Positions 1 to 7,232 of a stretch of 64,000 nt of DNA are shown here, piece after piece. The stretch is from Thermococcus thioreducens (GTDB lineage: Archaea > Methanobacteriota_B > Thermococci > Thermococcales > Thermococcaceae): contig NZ_CP015105.1 in the NCBI RefSeq assembly GCF_002214545.1, positions 682,001 through 746,000 on the forward strand. Reading direction: 5' to 3'. Position 1 is the first letter of the stretch. Each line of letters begins with the position of its first letter. The translations under genes were made by a program, and so were the position numbers. Under the pieces are notes generated by a model, which was not told where the DNA came from, ran no database searches, and saw only the letters and a program-made list of their open reading frames with translations.

Positions 1-350
1 TCGTGCTCTATGGGTATGCGGGTCAGGTCAATCTCTGCCTTCTCGAAGGAGAAGTCCCCGAGGTCAAGCCCCCTGTACCAGAAGAGGTTCGGCGTCACCG
101 TCGTGACGTAAGTCTTGGAGATCGCTATGTTGTAGTACTTCCTGGCCGGCCCTATGAACGGCCCTTCTCTCTCGTAGGATTTGAGTATCCCTTCGCGCTC
201 CATGATTTTAAGGTGTTTTGCCACCGCCGTTGAGGACACGCTAACCTTGCTGCTGAGGAAGCTGAAGTAGCACTCGGTGCAGGTGAGGTGGCTGAGCAGG
301 TCGCGCCTCACCTTGTTCCCCAGTATGTAAAAGATGTCGGGTTCACTCAT
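1..350 (-). CDS. surR: SurR, redox-sensing sulfur-response regulator (partial)
   Basis: Winged-helix ArsR-like transcription factor; only the first 116 codons lie in the window and the C-terminal half is beyond the left edge. The N-terminus MSEPDIFYILGNKVRRDLL and a CxxC (CTEC, about residues 24-27) match Pyrococcus furiosus SurR as I recall it. In that family the CxxC is a disulfide switch: sulfur oxidises it and releases DNA, switching from hydrogen production to sulfur reduction genes. The recognition helix region reads SSTAVAKHLKIMEREG. It is divergent from pdo, the same pairing as in P. furiosus, and a SurR-type site lies between them, so it probably controls itself and pdo. Start ATG at 348-350. 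Confidence 0.93.
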   Translation of the reverse strand, partial: MSEPDIFYILGNKVRRDLLSHLTCTECYFSFLSSKVSVSSTAVAKHLKIMEREGILKSYEREGPFIGPARKYYNIAISKTYVTTVTPNLFWYRGLDLGDFSFEKAEIDLTRIPIEH

Positions 351-482
351 GACCTACACCACCCAAATCTGTGACGCAAAGCTTATATAGTGAACATTCA
401 ACCTTAGGTTGCAAACCGGAGTTTGAATCCTACGGAGAGATTGTAATCCAATCGTTATAAACCTTATGTGGAGGTGTTTGGA
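351..482. promoter_or_regulatory. surR-pdo divergent promoter region with a SurR-type site
   Basis: The spacer carries GTTGCAAAC at 408-416, an exact match to the published SurR core GTTnnnAAC, followed four bases later by another GTT (421-423). TATA-like stretches are GCTTATATAG (381-390) and CGTTATAAACC (453-463). The second lies too near the pdo ATG at 483 for a long leader, so the first may serve one or both genes. The pdo ribosome binding site GGAGGTG is at 470-476. Regulation by SurR is inferred from the motif and from what is known in Pyrococcus. Confidence 0.7.
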
Positions 483-1163
483 ATGGGATTGATTAGCGAC
501 GCGGACAAGAAGGTCATCAGGGAGGAGTTCTTCTCCAAGATGACCAACCCGGTTAAGATCATCGGATTTATAGGAAAAGAGCACTGCCAGTACTGCGACC
601 AGCTCAAACAGCTTGTCCAGGAACTCGCGGATCTGAGCGACAAGCTCACCTACGAGTTCCACGACTTCGACAGTGAGGAGGGCAGGAAGCTCGCCGAGCA
701 GTACAAGATCGACCGCGCTCCGGCCGTCACCATAACCCAGGACGGCAGGGACATGGGCGTCAGGTTCTTCGGCCTTCCGGCGGGACACGAGTTCGGGGCG
801 TTCCTGGAGGACATCGTTGACGTCAGCAACGCCACCACCGACCTCATGCCCGACAGCAAGGAGGAGCTTGCCGAAATAGACCGGGACGTCAGGATACTCG
901 TCTTCGTCACCCCGACCTGCCCGTACTGCCCGCTCGCCGTCAGGATGGCCCACAAGTTCGCCATTGAGAACGCCAAGGCCGGCAAGGGCAGGATACTCGG
1001 TGACATGGTCGAGGCCATCGAGTATCCGGAATGGGCCGACCAGTACAGCGTCATGGCCGTTCCTAAGATAGTCATCCAGGTGGACGGCGAGGACAAGGTC
1101 CAGTTTGAGGGTGCCTACCCGGAGAAGATGTTCATGGAGAAACTCCTCGCGGCCCTCAGCTGA
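483..1163 (+). CDS. pdo: Protein disulfide oxidoreductase (glutaredoxin-like, two thioredoxin folds)
   Basis: Cytosolic thiol-disulfide oxidoreductase of 226 residues with two thioredoxin-fold halves, each with its own CxxC: CQYC at 35-38 and CPYC at about 146-149. The sequence is very close to P. furiosus PDO (same length, same MGLISDADKKV start, same C-terminal EKLL-ALS). In Thermococcales it accepts electrons from a thioredoxin reductase and keeps protein and SurR thiols in balance. An upstream in-frame GTG at 468 is rejected because GGAGGTG (470-476) sits 6 bases before the ATG at 483. Confidence 0.95.
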   Translation: MGLISDADKKVIREEFFSKMTNPVKIIGFIGKEHCQYCDQLKQLVQELADLSDKLTYEFHDFDSEEGRKLAEQYKIDRAPAVTITQDGRDMGVRFFGLPAGHEFGAFLEDIVDVSNATTDLMPDSKEELAEIDRDVRILVFVTPTCPYCPLAVRMAHKFAIENAKAGKGRILGDMVEAIEYPEWADQYSVMAVPKIVIQVDGEDKVQFEGAYPEKMFMEKLLAALS

Positions 1164-1194
1164 GGGCTCTTAATTCATTTTCTCGGTGGACATC

Positions 1195-1356
1195 GTGAAG
1201 TTGAGGTTTTTGACATCTCTGCTCACAGCCTTTGGGTTCTATGCTCTTGGCTATGTGATGCGCGGCGTTGTCAGGCTTTACAATCCCGGGACATTCTGGG
1301 GTGACATGATAACAGATGCCGCGATGTTTCTCGGCGTCTTTCTCCTGGCATGGTAG
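1195..1356 (+). CDS. Small two-helix membrane protein (53 aa)
   Basis: Short open frame starting GTG at 1195 behind a GGTGG-like ribosome site and ending TAG at 1354-1356. The protein begins MKLRFLTSLLTAFGFYALGY and ends in MFLGVFLLAW, giving two hydrophobic stretches (about residues 4-21 and 42-53) split by a polar segment with RGVVRLYNPGTFWGD. It follows pdo by 31 bases on the same strand and could be cotranscribed. I do not recognise the family. Support is the open frame, start signal and membrane-like composition only. Confidence 0.5.
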   Translation: MKLRFLTSLLTAFGFYALGYVMRGVVRLYNPGTFWGDMITDAAMFLGVFLLAW

Positions 1357-1485
1357 GCCCACCTGAGACTCACGCAGAGGAAGGCAGAAAACTGATGGAC
1401 ATGTAAATGTCAAAATAGTCCCCATTCTCCCCTATTTCACGGAAAAGTTATAAATCCCCCTGCCCAGCCTATGGTGGGTGAAGCG

Positions 1486-2409
1486 ATGGCGCTCAGGATA
1501 GGCGGAGTTAACGTTCTTTTCACCGGAGAGCTTGATGATGGCTTTGAAGATGGCTTCAGGGGACTTTTTGCAAGGCGTTACCTGCCTGACGTGGACGAAA
1601 GCTCCGGCGACCCGGAGGTTGTAATCGAGCGCTTCAAGGGCGACAGATTCAGGGTCTTTGGGGCGATTTATGACGTCTCCGGCGTTGACAGGTACAAGCT
1701 TGAGGCAGGTGTGCCCTCCGCCTACGGCAACGAGGCGCCGATTTTCTTCCTGCTCCAGGCCGCGGCAAGGGCGGGCATGAAAAAGGGCAGGATATTCCTC
1801 ACCGATTCCGTGTCCATCGTGAGGCCCGAGGGGGGAGCGGTTCTCTTCATCGGCTACCCCCACAGCGGGAAGAGCACGATGTCGGCTCTGGCCCTTGCCA
1901 AGGGGCTGACGGTTCTCAGCACTGAGAACACCGTTATAGAGGTCCGGGACGGAAAGCTTTTTGTAGTGGGGGGAACCGATGTCCTAGTCTATGACCCTAA
2001 GGTTGAGATTGTTCACCACCTGCGGATCCCTCACGACACCCAGACGAGGAGCGGCTACAGGATAACGGATCTTTCGGGCGATTCAGAGCGGAAGAGGCTC
2101 CTCAGGAAGGGCGTTGAGATAGAAAAAATAATCGTGCTTCACGCGGCCTTTCACTGCTCGGGTGCAAGTTTCTCGGTGGTGAAGGGGAGGAAAGTCAGAA
2201 AAACGCTCTGGTACTTCTCAACGGGTCTCATGAAGGGCCTCGACTACTACGAACCTATGCCCCTCCACGTCCCCATGACCGACGAGATACAGACGAACCT
2301 GCGGGAGTTCCTCAGGGTCGCCTCATCAGCGTACTCGGAGCGGATGTTCGAGGCCTTTGGCGGCCACGGCGAGATCTTCGAGCGCTCCTTTGGTATGCTG
2401 CTCAGATGA
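1486..2409 (+). CDS. HPr-kinase-like P-loop protein
   Basis: Protein of 307 residues with a Walker A motif GYPHSGKST at about 123-131, followed by a strand ending LSTENTVIEV that resembles the HPr kinase/phosphorylase C-terminal fold (P-loop then VADD-like strand). The N-terminal half has no motif I can name, and Thermococcales have no sugar phosphotransferase system, so the real substrate is unknown; a small-molecule or protein serine kinase is one possibility. Start ATG 1486 is preferred to ATG 1471 because GGTGA precedes it and a TATA box (GTTATAAATC, about 1447-1456) places the transcript start near 1476. It ends 22 bases before the CRISPR array. Confidence 0.6.
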   Translation: MALRIGGVNVLFTGELDDGFEDGFRGLFARRYLPDVDESSGDPEVVIERFKGDRFRVFGAIYDVSGVDRYKLEAGVPSAYGNEAPIFFLLQAAARAGMKKGRIFLTDSVSIVRPEGGAVLFIGYPHSGKSTMSALALAKGLTVLSTENTVIEVRDGKLFVVGGTDVLVYDPKVEIVHHLRIPHDTQTRSGYRITDLSGDSERKRLLRKGVEIEKIIVLHAAFHCSGASFSVVKGRKVRKTLWYFSTGLMKGLDYYEPMPLHVPMTDEIQTNLREFLRVASSAYSERMFEAFGGHGEIFERSFGMLLR

Positions 2410-2431
2410 CCCTCCCTGCCGGGCTTCTCAA

Positions 2432-3277
2432 CTTTCAATTCTCCTAGAGTCTTATTGCGGGGGGACGTTCCGTCCCCCACCCCCTCGAACTTAAACGCAT
2501 GAAACACCTAGGAATTCCCCTAGAGTCTTATTGCAACTGGGGCATCGAACCCAGCCCGTTACAGCTCCTCGGCGTTTCAATTCTCCTAGAGTCTTATTGG
2601 AACGAACAGCCTTTTTCTCAACCACGCGGCCGACGATAGTCTTTCAATTCTCCTAGAGTCTTATTGGAACCGCCGCATGTCTCGGGAGTTGTCGCGCTGA
2701 TTCTACCTTTCAATTCTCCTAGAGTCTTATTGGAACCTGAATTTGGGGTTTTTGAAGTTTGTACGAGAACCTAAAATACTTTCAATTCTCCTAGAGTCTT
2801 ATTGGAACAGCAATCACCGCTAAAGTGCATAAACCGGCGTGGTTATCTTTCAATTCTCCTAGAGTCTTATTGGAACGGGAGCGCATGATTGAAAAGAAAC
2901 CGCTAATAGCACCTGCTTTCAATTCTCCTAGAGTCTTATTGGAACGCGGTGGCTAGGCTCATGCACTTGGGTCTAGTGAAAACTTTCAATTCTCCTAGAG
3001 TCTTATTGGAACGGAACATGAACCTTGAAGAATGCCGAGAGTGGTTGACTTTCAATTCTCCTAGAGTCTTATTGGAACTTCACGTTCGAGGTTACTGTGA
3101 CGATTGTGGGGTTCCTTTCAATTCTCCTAGAGTCTTATTGGAACGCTTTTCTGCTCATCGGTGGTCTAACGAGAATTCTACTTTCAATTCTCCTAGAGTC
3201 TTATTGGAACAGTTATCATTTCAATGGTATACCATACAAAGACTTGACTTTCAATTCTCCTAGAGTCTTATTGGAAC
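2432..3277 (-). CRISPR. CRISPR array, 13 repeats and 12 spacers, read on the minus strand
   Basis: Thirteen 30-base repeats begin at 2432, 2508, 2574, 2641, 2707, 2779, 2847, 2916, 2983, 3049, 3115, 3181 and 3248. On the plus strand they start CTTTCAATT and end TATTGGAAC; on the minus strand they start GTTCCAATAAGAC and end ATTGAAAG, the 8-base crRNA tag made by Cas6. The repeats from 2641 on are identical; the one at 2574 has one change. The two leftmost are degenerate (2432 ends TTGCGGG, 2508 has five changes), marking the old end. Spacers are 36-42 bases except the leftmost interval of 46. The leader is therefore at the right, with transcription leftwards. The repeat type is that of Thermococcales type I and III systems. 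Confidence 0.97.
2460..2478. repeat. Hairpin at the trailer end of the CRISPR array
   Basis: Perfect 8-base inverted repeat GGGGGACG, loop TTC, CGTCCCCC at 2460-2478. It takes up the 3' end of the leftmost degenerate repeat and the first part of the 46-base interval, so that interval is probably not a true spacer. It lies 50 bases past the HPr-kinase-like gene stop and at the distal end of the array transcript, so it could help end either one, although no T-run follows on either strand. Confidence 0.5.
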
Positions 3278-3793
3278 AGGCTGGAATTTCCTCCCATTTG
3301 CCCAATAAGCCTCTAAAACACTCCCAATATTTAAGTCTTTCTGGAAACCGCTGGAAAGGGAGTCATGAGAAGGCTCAAAATTCGAGATTTTGCCGGGGAA
3401 AATATTGGCAAAAACCCTTGAGGGGACTCCAAAGATGCCATGAACAAAAAGGTTCAAGGGATCTCCCGAATGTCCAGGGGGCCTTAAAGCCTCAACGCGA
3501 TATTTAGCAGATATTAAATAGGAGAATAAACAGTTTTAGCAGGGTTCAAGCCTTAATGGATCCAGTACTTCCTCAACCAGACATCTCGAAAAAATTTCGT
3601 TACAGTATGATGGGAGAAATGGAACAAAAAGTGGCAATAATTAGGGAACAAAAATTTGGTTTCTTGGGCCATCTGAGGGGAGCTTTTTGAGTCAAACAAG
3701 CAGATGAGAACGATAAACCCAATTGGAAAAACCTGGGCGTGATAGAGCCGAAACCGTTAAATTTCTGAGCTCCGATTTGTTCCGGGTGGTGGC
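3278..3793 (-). promoter_or_regulatory. CRISPR leader and gene-free AT-rich region before cas2
   Basis: No convincing gene in 516 bases. On the minus strand a TATA-like element CTTAAATATTGG (3325-3336) lies about 50 bases before the first repeat and would start transcription near 3305, heading into the array. Bases 3302-3315 (CCAATAAGCCTCTA) are an inverted copy, 13 of 14 matching, of 3261-3274 inside the first repeat. On the plus strand GTTAAATTTC near 3757 is a possible TATA box for cas2, whose GTG start at 3794 follows GGGTGGTGG. The left part should also hold the signals that direct new spacers to this end. Confidence 0.7.
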
Positions 3794-4709
<916 letters not shown>

Positions 4710-4777
4710 TCACACCGCCTCTACCATCCCAAAGCCGTGAGCGTTCCTCATTCCAAGCCCCATGTCCAGACAACGCG
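4710..4777 (-). pseudogene. Displaced C-terminal end of the frameshifted cas6
   Basis: In the frame shifted relative to the cas6 body, the minus strand reads LDMGLGMRNAHGFGMVEAV and then TGA at 4710-4712. This is the conserved Cas6 ending (GxGxxNxxGFGMV). The TGA is followed immediately by the cas4 ATG (4709), the spacing expected of an intact operon. Counting bases between the last matching codon CGC and the first codon CTG of this piece leaves five bases where three or six are needed, so one missing base or two extra bases explain it. Confidence 0.8.
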
Positions 4778-5482
4778 GAGAAGTTCTTCATCTCCCCGCA
4801 TTCTGAACTCGAAATGCCAGGCGCGGACCTTCGTATACTTCCCGGTTTTATCATCGCGCTTGATTCTGAACATCTTGCTCCTCACGCTTTTTGGAAAAAC
4901 CTCAATATCAAAGTCCCCATCGTAGGGCTCCCCATAAACCATGAGGTACTTGGACTTGAGGTTTTCAAAGACCAGTTCCCTCCACACGGTAGGCTCGTCG
5001 TCGAAGGGGCTGTTGGGCTGGCCAACCGGTGAGAGGTCCCAGCTCCTGAAGCCATTTGGCGGACTGTTGTGGTAGACGTTCACCGGCGATAGGGTTCTAA
5101 AGCGCTTTCCTGAAAACCTGGCGGGGGCTTTCTTTGGCCTCGCTTCTGCCCACAGCAACTTTCTCCTGCCGAGGCTTAGTCTTCCGGCGCCTGTAGCGAG
5201 GCCGTTTACCAGAGCTTCCAGAACGGGCCAGGCTGCCGATCCAACAAACAGTTTAACCCTGCCGGACTCAACGAGGAGGCCGTTTTTTGATGCTTTTGTT
5301 TTTCCGAGCGGAAGGAGGCGCGAGGCGACGAACTTTATGTCCCTCCTGTTGTTGTGGATTCTCTTCGCTATTAGTGGATCGCCGAGTTCTATCGCGTGGA
5401 CTATGAGGGAGTAGAGGGGCCGTGGATAGTTGTAGGGGATGAGGAAAGGCTCCTCGAAGTGGAGGAGGAGTTCAAGTCTCAT
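4748..5482 (-). CDS. cas6: Cas6 CRISPR RNA endoribonuclease, frameshifted near its C-terminus
   Basis: RAMP-fold endonuclease that cuts the repeat RNA to leave the 8-base tag. The start MRLELLLHFEEPF (ATG 5482) overlaps the cas8 end by 11 bases; candidate catalytic-region residues are Tyr in RPLYSLI and His in KRIHNNRRD. As it stands the frame ends ELLRVVWTWGLE and stops at 4748, without the glycine-rich loop that ends Cas6 proteins. That loop is present in another frame directly downstream, so the gene has suffered a frameshift at about 4770-4777. Real mutation or sequencing error are both possible; a second, intact cas6 lies at 12257-13018. Confidence 0.85.
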   Translation of the reverse strand: MRLELLLHFEEPFLIPYNYPRPLYSLIVHAIELGDPLIAKRIHNNRRDIKFVASRLLPLGKTKASKNGLLVESGRVKLFVGSAAWPVLEALVNGLATGAGRLSLGRRKLLWAEARPKKAPARFSGKRFRTLSPVNVYHNSPPNGFRSWDLSPVGQPNSPFDDEPTVWRELVFENLKSKYLMVYGEPYDGDFDIEVFPKSVRSKMFRIKRDDKTGKYTKVRAWHFEFRMRGDEELLRVVWTWGLE

Positions 5483-6515
5483 CCATGAACGCCTCCATTC
5501 CCTCAACGACGCTCTGGGTAGGGGTTATTCCCGCTCTCTTTGCAATCCTCAATCCCTGATAAAGTCCCTCCGGCCTGTCGTTCAGAACCGCGTCTATGAT
5601 TGCTATGACGGCCTCGCTTTCCTTCCTGAGGAGTGCGTCAAAGAACCTGACGGTGTAATAAGTGCTTCTCCTCTTCAGCTCCCACAGGAAGTCCATGAGC
5701 TTCCCGATGTCCTCCTCACCGTAGGAGCGTATCGCTTGGTTGTTGCCGTCTCTCTCAAGGGTATACGACCTCATGATGAGAGACTTTCGCGTTACCGTCT
5801 CTATGGCACCCAGACTTTCGGTGTGGAGGAGATGGTAAAGGAGCGCCAGCCTGCGGTTCGAGAGGTAGTCCATGCTCCCCTCGTAGTAGTGGGGAAAATG
5901 CTCCTTCAAGTCCTTTAAGGCCAGCAGTTCAACAAGACCCAGGCTCTCCTGCGGGGCAACCTGATAAATGTGCACCCACGTTCTGTTGCCCTTTCCGTAC
6001 CTAACGTAGGGCGCGTAGTAGTGGAACCCGACCCATGCAAGGGCATAACTCAGGGAATCGATTTTCAGAGGATTGCCGCCCTGAATACCCATGTGTTTGG
6101 GAAGAAACTTACCAGCAGAGGGCATGAGGGTTATCGGTACAGGGTACCTTCTACTGGTCTTTTTGTTGGCCACAATCTTTTCAAGAACTGTTGACAGTCG
6201 CGAGGGAACACTGTCCCAGTAGGCATTGTTTATATTGGCTCCTGCACTGAAGTCAGCGTCGCTTATGACTTTGCCCCCCTCGCGGGAACTGTAGTTGCCG
6301 AGGGCATAATGCAATGAGAGCATCTCCTCCAAGGCACTTGCAAGACCTTCCTCAAAGTCACCGTTGCCCTCGACGGTGTAGTAGCCTCCTCGAGCGGTTC
6401 CCTCTGGGATGAGAGTAACTTCCTCCGCCCCGCCTCGGACAAGGGCCTCAACGTAGCCGTAGGCAACGTAAAGGTCGAAGACCTCGTCGATGCCCGGGGT
6501 CGGGTAAGCCTTCAC
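5472..6515 (-). CDS. cas8a2: Cas8a2 (Csa4), large subunit of type I-A Cascade
   Basis: Protein of 347 residues in the position taken by Csa4/Cas8a2 in type I-A operons (after the split cas3 genes and before cas6). Family function is PAM recognition and target binding in the archaeal Cascade. I recognise it by length, order and N-terminus (MKAYPTPGIDEVFDLYVAYG) rather than by a catalytic motif, since the family has none. GTG start at 6515 directly abuts the TGA of cas3'' (6516-6518), so the two are translationally linked. The middle contains YALAWVGFHYYAPYVRYG, and the end overlaps cas6 by 11 bases. Confidence 0.85.
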   Translation of the reverse strand: MKAYPTPGIDEVFDLYVAYGYVEALVRGGAEEVTLIPEGTARGGYYTVEGNGDFEEGLASALEEMLSLHYALGNYSSREGGKVISDADFSAGANINNAYWDSVPSRLSTVLEKIVANKKTSRRYPVPITLMPSAGKFLPKHMGIQGGNPLKIDSLSYALAWVGFHYYAPYVRYGKGNRTWVHIYQVAPQESLGLVELLALKDLKEHFPHYYEGSMDYLSNRRLALLYHLLHTESLGAIETVTRKSLIMRSYTLERDGNNQAIRSYGEEDIGKLMDFLWELKRRSTYYTVRFFDALLRKESEAVIAIIDAVLNDRPEGLYQGLRIAKRAGITPTQSVVEGMEAFMDET

Positions 6516-7232
6516 TCAGACCACCCCCAACCACTCGGCTTCGAGAACTTCCGCGAACTTTGGGGTTTCACCCTCCCTTTCCTCTGCTCCCTTGTAATCG
6601 CACAGGACGAGGGGAATCAGCAGGGCACCGACTATCAGCCTGAGCCTTCCAGCATCTGGGAGGTGGCGCGCCCTTACGCTCAGCTCCACCACAGCCCTGA
6701 CGACCTCATCTGGAGACGCACTGAGAACGGTAATCTCAACGCCGAGGTGCTCCCTGAAGCTGTTTTCCAGGAATTCGTTTAGCTCCGGAACCACTCCGTC
6801 GAAGTTCTTCAGCCTGTCAAGGGCAACCTCTGCCGACAGGGAGTCCCTGTCAAGGTTAGCGACTTGTCCCATGAGTATCGGCTCGTGATGGAGCATGACG
6901 ACGAGCGAGCCAACGAATGCTGTCTTTTCATCAAAAATCTGGGGGAGTATTTTCAGGGCGTAGTATGCGCTCACCAGCTCGTGCCTGAAGCCTGAGAGTC
7001 TGGCTTTGCCCTCGAGGTAGTCCTGGTAAAGTTCCGCTCCCTTTCCCGAGTCGTGGAGGATTATCAAAGCCTTCATCAGCCTGTCCGCATCTTCCCTGCT
7101 CAGCTCAACGCCCCAAGCTTTCATTGCCCTTATTATCGAGGGTATGTACTTCCCCTTAACACTCTCCCAGGCATTCAGCATGGCATTCACGTGTTTTCTG
7201 AGGGTCTGTCCCTGGAAGGCAAGAAGGCTCAT
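6516..7232 (-). CDS. cas3'': Cas3'' HD nuclease of type I-A
   Basis: Separate HD-domain nuclease that degrades the target strand with the Cas3' helicase. Metal-binding residues are visible in order: His in LRKHVNAM (about residue 12), the His-Asp pair in ILHDSGKG (about 51-58), His in GFRHELVSAYY and the His pair in MLHHEPI. Length 238 residues from ATG 7232, which overlaps the cas3' stop in an ATGA; an upstream GTG-like start at 7295 would bury 63 bases in cas3' and is less likely. Splitting of Cas3 into two proteins is a mark of subtype I-A. Confidence 0.93.
   Translation of the reverse strand: MSLLAFQGQTLRKHVNAMLNAWESVKGKYIPSIIRAMKAWGVELSREDADRLMKALIILHDSGKGAELYQDYLEGKARLSGFRHELVSAYYALKILPQIFDEKTAFVGSLVVMLHHEPILMGQVANLDRDSLSAEVALDRLKNFDGVVPELNEFLENSFREHLGVEITVLSASPDEVVRAVVELSVRARHLPDAGRLRLIVGALLIPLVLCDYKGAEEREGETPKFAEVLEAEWLGVV

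Noticed and set aside
354-953. Open frame of 199 codons on the minus strand under pdo
   Set aside because: It is the complement of the well-supported pdo gene, lacks a start signal and resembles no family.
2949-3507. Open frames translating the CRISPR array (repeating FNSPRVLLE peptide)
   Set aside because: The periodic peptide is the repeat itself read in frame; no start signal or gene-like composition.
3278-3507. Protein-coding gene between the array and cas2
   Set aside because: The short frames there have no ribosome site or family resemblance, and the region fits a CRISPR leader.
4770-4777. Programmed frameshifting in cas6
   Set aside because: No slippery run or following pseudoknot is evident at the shift point; mutation or sequencing error is simpler.
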